Positions 10,201-18,199 of a DNA stretch of 31,439 nucleotides are shown piece by piece (the stretch's first letter is position 1; each line of letters opens with the position of its first letter). The stretch lies in IMG/VR virus record IMGVR_UViG_3300030331_004197, positions 1-31,439 of that record. The stretch is one strand, 5' to 3'. This DNA is from a virus. Made by a program: the position numbers and the translations under genes. A model generated the notes under the pieces. It made no database searches and was not told where the DNA came from. It was given only the letters and a program-made list of their open reading frames with translations.

Positions 10201-13200
10201 CTTTAAATTATTCTATTGATAATCCACCTGTTCTTTTCTATAACTTAAAAAAATCTGGTTTTATTAGTACCTCTGATACCGATGTTTTAAATTATAATAG
10301 AATTGAATATGTAAACAGTAAATATGATGGTCAATATAGTATTTTTGATGTCCCTAACGATCCTAATGTTTCTTATACAAATTTTACAATTTCTTTACCA
10401 GAAGTTCCTGAAAAACTATCTTATGCTTCGACTGAAACCAGTGTTTTAAAATACTCCACAAAATCTCTTCGAGAAAGAGGTCCTATCGATAGAGTTGGGA
10501 TTGATTTTGAAGGAGATGGTTATGATAGTCTACCAACATTTGTTAGTTTTGGATCAACACAAGGAACAAACGCAACTTTACTTCCAGATTCAACATCAAT
10601 AAACAGAGTTGATAATGTGAGAATATTAAATCCAGGATTTGAATATTCATCAGATTCAACCTTAAAACCAGAGGCATTTGTATCACCAGTTATTCAAATA
10701 ATTAATTCAAACACCATCGATAATATTGAAGTAATAAGTGGTGGAAGCAATTATACTACAATTCCTGATTTAGTTATTGTTAATCCAGTTACAGGTCAAA
10801 TCGATAACACTGGTCTTATTGAAGCAACTACTATAGATGGTAGTTCTGTAAATAGTGTTAATATAGTTGTTCGTCCAAAAGGATTACAATCAATTACACA
10901 TGAAATTTTTGCTATTAACAATACAAATGGATCAACGGTAAATAAATTATTTTATGACTCTATATCTGGTATAGTTACTTGTTCATTAATTACACCAGTT
11001 TTAGGATTCACAACTGCTCCATTCTCTGTTGATGATGAAATATTTGTTGAGGGTCTTCAAAAACATGGTAATACTGGAACAGGATTTAATTCATCTGATA
11101 ATGGATTTAAATTATTTAAAATAACATCAGTAAATAATACAAACCCAGCTACAATTGAGTTTGATTTATCAAATGTTACTAGTAACGCTGGTATTGCAAA
11201 AACGATACAAAATTCTTTTGGAACGATAATAAGTAAGGATGATTATCCTTCATTTAAAGTTAGTCAATCTATATTTAATTTTAGTGTAGGTGAAAAATTA
11301 TCGGTATTAGTTGGTTCCACATTTGAACCACTTAACTTAATAATATCAGAAGCAACAAATGAATTTATAAAAATTGAAGAAAAAGTACCAGGTGCATTCA
11401 ATTTAAGTAAAGGTCAAATATTAAGAGGATCTAATTCTGGAAATATAGGTGAAATATGCACCATTTCAAAAAATAGTGGTGTTTTTGAAATTAATTATTC
11501 ATTAAGACAGGATCAAGGATGGAATGATGATATTGGTAAATTAAATCAAGATTATCAAGTTACACCTGATAACGATTACTATCAAAATCTATCTTATAGT
11601 GTAAAAAGTTCAATAACATTTGATGAATTAATTAATCCTGTTAATAGATTATTACATACATCTGGTCTTAAAAATTTTGCAGATGTTGAAATAACTGGTA
11701 TTACAAGTGCTGGTGTGACTAAATCTACAAAAACTGATGTCCTTGCACTTGATTTTATTGAAGAAAAAAGAGTTGATACAATAAATTTCTTTGATTTATC
11801 TGAGGATGTTGATACTTTTGACGGAAAATCAAAGTTTTTAAGATTATTAAATACAAAACTATCACCCTTTATTGAGTGTAAAACAAATAGAGTATTAAAA
11901 ATAGATGATATAAGTACATTATTCTCTAACACTAATATTAATTTAAATAAATTTTTAAACTTACCATTAAATTCAAGATATGCAACATTTTTAATTCAGG
12001 CAAGAAACCCAAACAATGATAATATACAATTATCTGATTTAATTTTATATAAAGATAACAATAATGTTTTTACTGCTGAGAGATCTAAAATTCATAATAC
12101 TTCATCAGAATTAGTTGAAATAAAGGGACAAAGAAATAGTGCAGGAGCTTTAAGTTTAGAATTTACACCTGATGACCCAGATAATAATGATTATGATATT
12201 AAAATACTTGAAACTTCATTTAATACAAATTTATCAGGTATTGGCACCCATAGTATTGGATTTATAAATTTAACAGGTGTTAATACAACAGTTGCTACTG
12301 CCTCAACATCAATTATTATATCTGCTGATATTAATAATACAGATGCTTTATTTGCTTCAATTGAAGTTAACAATGTAACATCTCAAGAAACTAATTTTGT
12401 CGATTTATATCTGACACATGATGGTAATGATTCCTTCTTATCTGAATTTTATTCAGATACAATAAATGGTCCAACATTGAATTTCATAGGAACATTTACC
12501 TCTGGCATAAGTACAAATAATATTTTGTCATTAAGTTTTGAAAATGATCAAGTGAATGAAGTTCTTGTAAGATCAAGAGTAATAGGAATAGGCACAACCA
12601 CTGCAGGAATAGGAACTCATAGATTTAAATTATCAGGTCAAAGTGATGGAACAGAAAAAACAACAATATTACAATCTCATTTTTCTAATGTTTCCACATC
12701 ATCAACTATTGCAAGTTTTTCAAAAAATGAGATTTCATCACTTAAAGGATTTGTAAGGGTATCAAGTGGATCTACTAGTTCTCTTCATCAAGTCCTTGTA
12801 GCACATAATTTAATTGATGCACATACAACACAATACCCATTTATTTCAATAGGTAGCACTTCAGGTATAGGAACATTCTCGTCAACTATTGTTGGTAATG
12901 ATTTCAATTTGAACTTCCATCCTGATCCTTTATTTACAGGTGGTACTAATAATGTAGAAGTTCAAACATTTACCGAGGCATTTTATAAAGATATTGATCT
13001 CCTTAACATACCTCCCGATTTACAATATGGAAGTGTAACTGAATCATTATCAATTGAACAATATAATGCGATTAATGGAACAAGATCTAATAAAAGAAGT
13101 TTTCCACTACAACACAATTCAATTCCTATATTTCAAAAACAATTTAATCCATCAGATAGTTCAAATTTGAATCCAGTAACAGGTTTATTTACAATCAAAG

Positions 13201-16200
13201 ATCATTTCTTTGAAACTGGTGAAAGATTAAATTATGTCCCAAATTCTACATTTACTGGAATATCAATCACTGGTATTTCTACATCTGGTGGTGTTTTAGG
13301 ATCTGAAGTTTATGCTATAAAAGAAACAAAAGATACTTTTAAAATATCAAAATCAAAACCAGATGCTGTTGCTGGTATAGCATTAACATTTACAAATTTA
13401 GGAAGTGGTAATGCACATGAATTTGAAATGTTTAAAAAGAATGAAAAAGCATTATTGTCAATCGATGGTGTGATTCAATCTCCAATGGCTTTTACACCAA
13501 TTACAACAGATTTAGAATTCAATATTACTAACAATGTAACCACATTTAGTGTAACAGGAATTACTTCAATAACTTCTAATGATATTATAAAAATAGATAA
13601 TGAATTTATGAAGGTGACAAATGTTGGTTTAGGCACTACTTCTGTAGGACCTATTACAGAGAGTGGTTCGGTTTTATTGCTTGATGTAGAAAGAGGAGTA
13701 ATAGGTTCTGCTGCTACAAGTCACTCATCTGGTGCAACAGCAAGGTTATTCTCTGGTGGATATAATATTGTTGATAGCACAATACATTTTACAGATGCAC
13801 CAAAAGGTTCTAATACGACACAAAAAACAAGATCTAATTTAACACCCGTTAAATCAGATTTTTCTGGTAGAGTTTTTCTAAGACAAGATTATAGTTCAAA
13901 TGTTATATTTGATGATATATCCGATAGTTTTACTGGTATTGGAGAAACATTTGTAGTCAAGGTAGGAGGGGCAAATACATCAGGAATAACTACAGGCAGC
14001 ACCATGTTGCTATTAAATGGTATATTCCAAACACCATCTACATTTAATAATACTGGTAATAATTATGAGTATAAAGAGATTGGTGGAGTAAGCAATGTTT
14101 CTTTCTCTGGACAACCTGATGTTTCTGCTGGAGGAGTCAAATTCATAAGTGATGTTGATGTTAATCAAAATAAATTGCCAAGAGGTGGTATTATTGTTTC
14201 AGTTGGATCAACTGGAGGTATGGGAGTTGCTCCATTAGAGGGAGCAAAAGCATCTCTTATAATTGGTGCAGGTACGTCAATTATTGGTGTTGTGGGTGTA
14301 CCAACAACTGGAAAGAGTTTCAATGTATCCTCAGCTGCATTTAATAATACTACAGGTACTTTAGAAGTAACAACATCATCTAATCACGATTTTAGAAATA
14401 TTAATGAATTTGTAAGATTCGATGGATTAGTATTTAATCCTGTGTTAGGAATTGATACAAATAGATCATATAGTGTTACTGGTATAATATCATCAACTAC
14501 TTTTACAACTAATGTTGGAACTAGCACTATAACACATGCTTATGTTGGATCTGGAACAGTGTTTGAATATCAAGGAGACAATACCTTTGGATCAGGTTAT
14601 CGTCATCCCGTATCTGTTGCAGTTACAGATAGAGATGGTAATGGTTCAGGTGCAGTGGTATCCGCTGTAGTTGGTGCTGGTGGTTCATTATCATTTAATG
14701 TTGTTAGTAATGGTTCTGGTTATACTAACCCTGTACTAACTATACCTCAACCATCATATCAAAATTTACCTATAACTGGAGTATCAAGAAGAGGAATAGG
14801 ATCAACAACCGATACTGGAATAGGTGTTTCAATTACAATTGATGTTGGAAGTGGTTCAACAGGTGTTGGTATAGGAACAACTTTATTCTCTGTAAGTAAT
14901 TTTCAATTAGAAAATAATGGATATGATTTTAAAGTTGGTGATGTGTTCAAACCAGTTGGTCTTGTGACTGCAAAGGGTTTATCAGATTTCGTAAGTGATT
15001 TTGAAATAACAGTTACTGAAGTATTCCGAGATCAATATTCATCGTGGAATTTTGGACAATTTGATTTTATAGATTCTATTAAAGATTTACAAGATGGTGC
15101 AAGAAAAAGATTCCCATTATTCTTTAATTCTACCTTATTAAGTTTTGAAATTAATGAAGATGATGAAAATTCTCTTCTTATTAAACCAGGATTAAGTGAT
15201 TTATTACTAATTTTTATAAATGGAGTTATGCAAAATCCTGGTGAATCATATGTATTTGAAGGTGGAACATCATTTGATTTCATTCAAGCACCAGATCCTG
15301 ATGATTTAGTTGACATCTTGTTTTACAAAGGAACTTTTGGAGTTGATTCTGTGCAGGTATCTGCAGGTTCTTCAATTCAACCAACTATTAAACCTGGTGA
15401 TGTTGTTCAAGTAGTCAAAAATAATTCTGGCATCACAACGACACAGAATGAGAGAACAATATTTGCGATCACATCTTCTGAAGATGTTGAGACAAATTTA
15501 TATACAGAACAGGGTGTAGATGAAGTTAACCTTAGACCTTTGCATTGGACTAAGCAAAAAATTGACAAGAAAATAGGTGGTGAAATAGTTTCAAAATCTA
15601 GAGATTCCATAGAATCGCAAGTTTATCCAACATCTAAAATAATTGGTGATTTATCATCAGATCCATTTTCAGAGTCAGGAACTGAATTATTTGTTGATAA
15701 TGCTAGATTCTTTAATTATGAAAAAGATAGTGCCAATATAACTATACCTTCTATGAGTGCTTTGATTGTAGACTTTACGGAACCAGTTGCTGCTGCATTA
15801 ACTGCAACCGTTTCTATTGGAGGAACAATTAGTGGATTAACAATTGTAAATTCAGGTAATGGATATTTGGGATCTACAACATCTATTTCCATATCAGCAC
15901 CACCATCATTGGGTATTGGTATAGGAACGACTGCATCAGCAACAGCAACTATAACAAATGGTGTTATCACTAGTGCGACTATCACAAATCCAGGTTTTGG
16001 ATATACAATCTCATCTGCTCCTCAAGTATTGATGCAACTCCCTAGACCAATTAAAGAAAAAATAACTGACATAGATGATAGTGAAGTTACAGGTTATAGT
16101 GGTATCATTACAGGTATTGGTGTAACTGATGGGATAGGAGGTCATCCATTAGCTCTTAAATTTGCAATTGAACCTGATTTTATTAGTAATTTAAATTCTC

Positions 16201-16604
16201 AGATCGATGATTTGCAGGTTGGATTCCCTATTCACATCTTTAATACCAAAGTTGGACATGGAGTGACCTCTGTATCAAGTAGTAACAATGCAATAGTTGG
16301 AATAGGGACAACATGTGTTGATAACATCTACTTTATAAATGCATTTAATACTGCTGCTGGTATCATTACATGTAATATCATGACTGGTGTAAATACTTCA
16401 GGAATTGATTTTAATTCTCCAGTTGGTTTTGGAACGGGAGAATTTTCTTGGGGAAGAATACGTGGATTTACCAGAAGTTCAAACCCAATATCAATTGGAG
16501 TTACTGGTTTAAGAGTAGACTCTGGATTAACAACTTACCCATCTGTCCAGAGAAGAGGTTTTGGTCTTAGAGATACTGGTTCTCTAAGGAAGGATCTTGG
16601 GTAG
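4260..16604 (+). CDS. 7: giant gp7-like baseplate wedge protein with long modular extension, 4114 aa
   Basis: An uninterrupted 4114-residue frame in the gp7 position between gp6 and gp8; T4 gp7 has about 1030. The N-terminal ~320 residues hold the gp7-type core. It includes FLKQYYISQEYQGG, then SLYQSKGTEESFRILFNILY (about residues 200-219) and NPINLVGQTI. This resembles the T4 gp7 segment with 'STKGIEASYKFLFKVLY' and 'LVGQTI'. The rest is Ser/Thr/Gly/Asn-rich beta sequence: about 13 GxGY-type repeats, at least six H-x-[LF]-x-x-G modules, four 'ExI...RG' modules, and a YHYH-like domain around residues 1245-1370 (GWAYDGNPIYGPYG). There is almost no Cys, no signal peptide and no membrane segment. 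In T4, gp7 spans the wedge from inner ring to periphery. Here the extension probably forms large peripheral arms or fibres; that part is inference. Confidence 0.85.
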   Translation: MITTGIDKRVKVQQIIENQVPEFLISESPKAVDFLKQYYISQEYQGGPIDLTDNLDQYIKLDNLTPEVVVGETKLTIGISTSDTTINVSSTKGFPNEYGLFKIENEVITYTGITTNSFTGCIRGFSGITTYHSENNPSELVFSDTSAINHENDATVINLSALFLQEFYKKIKKQLTPGLENTKFVDNLDVSNFIKNSKSLYQSKGTEESFRILFNILYGETPIIVDLEQYLIKPSSAEYIRREIVLAEALSGNPINLVGQTIIKSTDNDTRASISEVEPVTRKDKVYYKIGLFIGFNDVDLIEGTFNISPKSKVIGNVSAGSSVITVDSTIGFGQTGTLISGDNNNIFYKDKSVNQFFGCENINDDILSTSDIRADEFYFGYENGDLNKKVELRLTGVLSKFVPTSDIRLLSDGEKISVKNVGEKILNPTDGKTRKEIFANSWIYNTSSRFKIEKFNIGQSQANFNTPILFTKDIDKSSLSKDDNVEIIFRNEETRVAKGVISNIQGSAITLDVLTLAGISTIPESNREYDLRRILNRASSSSTDIEFGNDVLTSDITNVYNNLNNTFFVAANSLPSYLINATLPKGILPNATAGIEIQGYDPNTLLYHVLSFPNSVPFITGDEIFYTAQGTTLPNLPEGSYFVEVIPNTNSQQIKLFKSRSFIPINDYQEFGTLPLGSGTHTFSLVGIKEQEIAPQKLLKQFPLSPNLVNSSSIETTPGTIGMLINGVEIRNYKSEDKIFFGPLSKVSLLNGGSNYDVISPPIIELSAPSTGGVNALIKPVVTGSIKDVQVDPQDFDIKKIISLTIEGGNGSGAILKPVLAERRREISFDASLTQNLGGVDNTSERITFLSKHNLKDGQPIVYDRNNNPPLGIGPFLGSNLGVSITGIGTTTLINAATYYPGVINPTTIVLYQTLDDYNAGINTVGFSSANKIGVHKFRVFNNEKTLKDIRVIDEGSGYENREVFVKPTGINTITNTIHFDNHGFNDGDKIVYSTAVGVGSTLPTTISGLSTYTGITTTSIFYQVIKVNSDSFRISSAGLGGTSVSDYQRNDYIKFSNQGTGFQVFKYPDIKLNLKFESSNVGVGIITATPIVRGSITDILLYEKGEGYGSNILNLEKSINVNFKTGKEAQLKPIVSGGKISHVEVQTKGKEYVSAPDLEVVGLGTGLGAKLRAVLEDGKISSVVILDGGLQYQQDKIDIKITPPGTGAKLDVSTRGLVVNTFDRYGKEAIVESDNKLGYSIVGYSTQVGNDPFNDSSVSNPVHSPIIGWAYDGNPIYGPYGYSDPNDQNSSIRILNTGYILEPSNIINRPTGFSNGFFVEDFKFANNGDLDVHNGRFGRTPDYPNGVYAYFVGVQTNSLEPSFPYFIGKSFRSDPLIQEKNINQNNFEFNQSNLVRNTYPYKVSDEFADNDFIVESNEITSQSSIVESTTSGSVDSISIINIGDNYKIGDAAIFDNTNTNGGGLSVSVKSIQGKPVTSIETSVDTYDNTVFIWRDPQHVSAFISTAPNLNDHDNVIVSGLSTSAIKGLSGSHKIGIDTAQCSVYKEIPNSTTTGIVTDIYVSHIPNNISAGSSIGIGTEKLLVLNTFVDNNVIRVKRGVSGIHTASTKINLIPSFFNIPIRTKVFDSKVKDIVYFNPHETIGVGTVVGLGSTSQSTIGDLISVVSTPTRSIFLPNHPFETNQRVTLTKPPLGYGLTVSDDDGVTTFTIPNSGNSQDIFVIKKSDDYIGIVTQVGLTTSTNGLSFVGDTKVGSSNFEYLLQDNPTQVTGTLQRVDAVVSLSTAHNLRDGDVINLNLTPKSSVGIGTSTLINVKFDETTQSILINPITCTSSGVTTSTNNFNISNHNLKTGDKIKYSSTSVSQGLTNNESYFVFKVNDDNFKLGETLIDVKGNPANIVEISTTGGTHEFSLINPPIKVHRENNLVFGLGHTSLNGYDLNIFYDKNYKNEFVSVGNTSNLQVIKFGTNGISTNNNPADATLTLNYSIDNPPVLFYNLKKSGFISTSDTDVLNYNRIEYVNSKYDGQYSIFDVPNDPNVSYTNFTISLPEVPEKLSYASTETSVLKYSTKSLRERGPIDRVGIDFEGDGYDSLPTFVSFGSTQGTNATLLPDSTSINRVDNVRILNPGFEYSSDSTLKPEAFVSPVIQIINSNTIDNIEVISGGSNYTTIPDLVIVNPVTGQIDNTGLIEATTIDGSSVNSVNIVVRPKGLQSITHEIFAINNTNGSTVNKLFYDSISGIVTCSLITPVLGFTTAPFSVDDEIFVEGLQKHGNTGTGFNSSDNGFKLFKITSVNNTNPATIEFDLSNVTSNAGIAKTIQNSFGTIISKDDYPSFKVSQSIFNFSVGEKLSVLVGSTFEPLNLIISEATNEFIKIEEKVPGAFNLSKGQILRGSNSGNIGEICTISKNSGVFEINYSLRQDQGWNDDIGKLNQDYQVTPDNDYYQNLSYSVKSSITFDELINPVNRLLHTSGLKNFADVEITGITSAGVTKSTKTDVLALDFIEEKRVDTINFFDLSEDVDTFDGKSKFLRLLNTKLSPFIECKTNRVLKIDDISTLFSNTNINLNKFLNLPLNSRYATFLIQARNPNNDNIQLSDLILYKDNNNVFTAERSKIHNTSSELVEIKGQRNSAGALSLEFTPDDPDNNDYDIKILETSFNTNLSGIGTHSIGFINLTGVNTTVATASTSIIISADINNTDALFASIEVNNVTSQETNFVDLYLTHDGNDSFLSEFYSDTINGPTLNFIGTFTSGISTNNILSLSFENDQVNEVLVRSRVIGIGTTTAGIGTHRFKLSGQSDGTEKTTILQSHFSNVSTSSTIASFSKNEISSLKGFVRVSSGSTSSLHQVLVAHNLIDAHTTQYPFISIGSTSGIGTFSSTIVGNDFNLNFHPDPLFTGGTNNVEVQTFTEAFYKDIDLLNIPPDLQYGSVTESLSIEQYNAINGTRSNKRSFPLQHNSIPIFQKQFNPSDSSNLNPVTGLFTIKDHFFETGERLNYVPNSTFTGISITGISTSGGVLGSEVYAIKETKDTFKISKSKPDAVAGIALTFTNLGSGNAHEFEMFKKNEKALLSIDGVIQSPMAFTPITTDLEFNITNNVTTFSVTGITSITSNDIIKIDNEFMKVTNVGLGTTSVGPITESGSVLLLDVERGVIGSAATSHSSGATARLFSGGYNIVDSTIHFTDAPKGSNTTQKTRSNLTPVKSDFSGRVFLRQDYSSNVIFDDISDSFTGIGETFVVKVGGANTSGITTGSTMLLLNGIFQTPSTFNNTGNNYEYKEIGGVSNVSFSGQPDVSAGGVKFISDVDVNQNKLPRGGIIVSVGSTGGMGVAPLEGAKASLIIGAGTSIIGVVGVPTTGKSFNVSSAAFNNTTGTLEVTTSSNHDFRNINEFVRFDGLVFNPVLGIDTNRSYSVTGIISSTTFTTNVGTSTITHAYVGSGTVFEYQGDNTFGSGYRHPVSVAVTDRDGNGSGAVVSAVVGAGGSLSFNVVSNGSGYTNPVLTIPQPSYQNLPITGVSRRGIGSTTDTGIGVSITIDVGSGSTGVGIGTTLFSVSNFQLENNGYDFKVGDVFKPVGLVTAKGLSDFVSDFEITVTEVFRDQYSSWNFGQFDFIDSIKDLQDGARKRFPLFFNSTLLSFEINEDDENSLLIKPGLSDLLLIFINGVMQNPGESYVFEGGTSFDFIQAPDPDDLVDILFYKGTFGVDSVQVSAGSSIQPTIKPGDVVQVVKNNSGITTTQNERTIFAITSSEDVETNLYTEQGVDEVNLRPLHWTKQKIDKKIGGEIVSKSRDSIESQVYPTSKIIGDLSSDPFSESGTELFVDNARFFNYEKDSANITIPSMSALIVDFTEPVAAALTATVSIGGTISGLTIVNSGNGYLGSTTSISISAPPSLGIGIGTTASATATITNGVITSATITNPGFGYTISSAPQVLMQLPRPIKEKITDIDDSEVTGYSGIITGIGVTDGIGGHPLALKFAIEPDFISNLNSQIDDLQVGFPIHIFNTKVGHGVTSVSSSNNAIVGIGTTCVDNIYFINAFNTAAGIITCNIMTGVNTSGIDFNSPVGFGTGEFSWGRIRGFTRSSNPISIGVTGLRVDSGLTTYPSVQRRGFGLRDTGSLRKDLG
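6480..7910 (+). repeat. densest cluster of protein-level GxGY repeats in the gp7-like gene
   Basis: This part of the gp7-like protein (about residues 741-1217) carries five copies of a beta repeat. The copies are NGGSNYDV (about 756), EGSGYENR (959), KGEGYGSN (1109), KGKEYVSA (1153) and DGGLQYQQ (1193). Each follows a hydrophobic strand such as VxVxxx and is followed by a P/V/I strand, often with 'GTGAKL' or similar. The DNA copies are diverged, so this is an old protein repeat rather than a recent tandem duplication. Confidence 0.6.
7990..8370 (+). other. YHYH-like domain within the gp7-like protein
   Basis: Residues about 1245-1370 contain IIGWAYDGNPIYGPYGY, then a Phe/Asn-rich stretch with HNGRFGRTPDYPNGVYAYF and FPYFIG. 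The pattern of G-W-A-Y/F-D-G-x-P-I-Y-G-P-x-G followed by Y-P-x-G-x-Y-x-Y-F is typical of the YHYH domain. That domain is found in many bacterial secreted proteins and in virion proteins of marine phages; its biochemical role is not settled. Confidence 0.65.
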
Positions 16605-16612
16605 TATAAATA
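16605..16612 (+). promoter_or_regulatory. T4-type late promoter TATAAATA before gp8
   Basis: A perfect TATAAATA begins at the base right after the stop codon of the giant gp7-like gene, in a 26-base gap. A start 6-7 bases downstream would leave a leader of roughly 12 bases before the gp8 ATG at 16631. The combination of exact consensus and intergenic placement makes this convincing. Confidence 0.75.
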
Positions 16613-16630
16613 TAGAAAAAAGCTAATGAT

Positions 16631-18196
16631 ATGGCTGCAATTGTAACAGATCAATTTAGAATTCTAAATGCTAATAATTTTGTAGAGACAGTTGAAAACT
16701 CTGCAAATTCATATTATGTAGTGGTAGGTCTTGCCAATCCAGAACCAGCTAGTGTTGGATTTGGAAGAGTTGATGATTGGGATAATAAAACTCCTAATCC
16801 AACAGATAGTATTAATTATATGAATCATGTAGGTGATACTCAAATATTTGGAAAAAAGATAACAAGTGCAAATATAAGAAGATTGATTAAAAGAAGAGAT
16901 TGGAAACAAGGGACAAAATATGAAATGTATCGACATGATTATAGTGCAGATAAACAATCACCCATTACAGGTAGATCAAGATTATATGATACTAGTTACT
17001 ATGTAATGAATAAAAATTTTGATGTATATGTTTGCATTGATAACGGATCATCTGGTATTACTACAACGGGTAATGCATCTCAAGACGAACCATTATTTAC
17101 TGACTTAGAACCATCTAGAGCAGGTGAAAGTGGTGATGGTTATATTTGGAAATACTTATTTACAGTCCCTCCTAGTGATATTATTAAGTTTGATTCAACT
17201 GAATTTATATCAGTTCCAGGAAATTGGCCAACATCATCGGAGACACAAATTCAATCTGTTCGTGAAAATGGTGACTCTACAATAAATAATAATCAAATAA
17301 AAAAAGTTTATATTGATAAGCAAGGATCTGGATACACAGAAAATCAAGTGGGTGTAGAAGTTGATATTATTGGAGATGGAACTGGTGGAAAAGTAGTTTT
17401 GGATACTGATAGTGATGGAAAAATTGTAAGAGCAAATGTTTCTTCAGGTGGACAAGGATATACTTATGGTATGGTTGATTTAAAACCAATTGGTAATGAT
17501 ACTGTTAATACTAGGGCAAAGTTAATACCTATTATTCCACCATCAAGAGGTCATGGTTTTGATCTTTATAAAGAATTAGGCACAGATAAGTTACTTATCT
17601 TTGCTAGATTTGACTCTTCATCAAAAGATTTTCCTACAGATACTAAATTTTCACAAATAACTATCGTTAAGAATCCGACATCAATTGGTTCAACCCAAGT
17701 TTTTTCAGAAAATCAGTTTTCTTCAGTAAACGCTATTAAAGTAATTGATCCCTCTGGAGAACCTGAAATAGGCAATAAAATGACACAAAATGTAACTGGA
17801 GGAGTAGCTAAAGGTTATATTGTATCATATGATAGTGATACTCAAGTTGTTAAATACTATCAAGATAGGTCTTTGTATTTTAATCAAACAACAAAAGATC
17901 AAGAAGATTATGCAAACGTTGAAAGTGTATCAAGAGTTTTACCATTTGAATCAAGTGCTGTTGAAATTAACGTTACAGGTGGTTTTTCATTTAAGGTTGA
18001 TCAAAACTTTACTGGTATAAGTACTACATCATCTAATGGAAACAAAGTTGTCTCATTAGGTGTTAATTTCACAAATGGTCTTGCTTCACCTGAGATAAAT
18101 AAAGGGTCAGGTGAAATAGTATATTTAGATAATAGACCTTTAATCACTAGAAACTCCAGACAAAAGGAAGACATTAAAATCATCTTGGAATTTTAA
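16631..18196 (+). CDS. 8: baseplate wedge subunit gp8, enlarged
   Basis: A 521-residue protein; T4 gp8 has 334. The N-terminus (AAIVTDQFRILNANNFVE) and RLIKRRDWKQGTKYE (residues about 78-92) match the T4 features 'AIVTSKFR' and 'IPRRDW'. GDGYIWKYLFTVPPSDII (about 168-185) matches T4 'GDGYVWEYLFEIPP'. The last 27 residues, GEIVYLDNRPLITRNSRQKE plus a short strand, match T4 'GEMIYMENRPPI'. The extra length is central. Residues about 225-300 hold two GxGY repeats (QGSGYTEN near 234, GGQGYTYG near 276) like those of the gp7-like protein. In T4, gp8 is a dimer in the wedge that contacts gp7 and gp10. It follows a perfect late promoter and precedes the gp10-like gene by 3 bases. Confidence 0.93.
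   Translation: MAAIVTDQFRILNANNFVETVENSANSYYVVVGLANPEPASVGFGRVDDWDNKTPNPTDSINYMNHVGDTQIFGKKITSANIRRLIKRRDWKQGTKYEMYRHDYSADKQSPITGRSRLYDTSYYVMNKNFDVYVCIDNGSSGITTTGNASQDEPLFTDLEPSRAGESGDGYIWKYLFTVPPSDIIKFDSTEFISVPGNWPTSSETQIQSVRENGDSTINNNQIKKVYIDKQGSGYTENQVGVEVDIIGDGTGGKVVLDTDSDGKIVRANVSSGGQGYTYGMVDLKPIGNDTVNTRAKLIPIIPPSRGHGFDLYKELGTDKLLIFARFDSSSKDFPTDTKFSQITIVKNPTSIGSTQVFSENQFSSVNAIKVIDPSGEPEIGNKMTQNVTGGVAKGYIVSYDSDTQVVKYYQDRSLYFNQTTKDQEDYANVESVSRVLPFESSAVEINVTGGFSFKVDQNFTGISTTSSNGNKVVSLGVNFTNGLASPEINKGSGEIVYLDNRPLITRNSRQKEDIKIILEF
18094..18101 (+). promoter_or_regulatory. possible late promoter box GATAAATA inside the end of gp8
   Basis: GATAAATA lies in gp8 coding sequence, 98 bases before the 2359-residue gene. 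It differs from consensus at the first base. It is noted because of its placement before a large structural gene; a chance match is possible. Confidence 0.2.
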
Positions 18197-18199
18197 AAA

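Noticed and set aside
11594-11932. 112-codon open frame on the minus strand inside the gp7-like gene, and similar antisense frames elsewhere
   Set aside because: They lie wholly opposite long coding frames, have skewed composition (runs of V/I/S/L) and no ribosome-binding site or neighbours on that strand. Such shadows are expected in Thr/Ser/Asn-rich genes.
4260-16604. Possibility that the 12.3-kb frame is an assembly artefact joining several genes
   Set aside because: No internal stop, no shift of codon use and continuous module patterning along its length. Large proteins also occur in the next position (2359 aa), so a real giant gene is the simpler reading.
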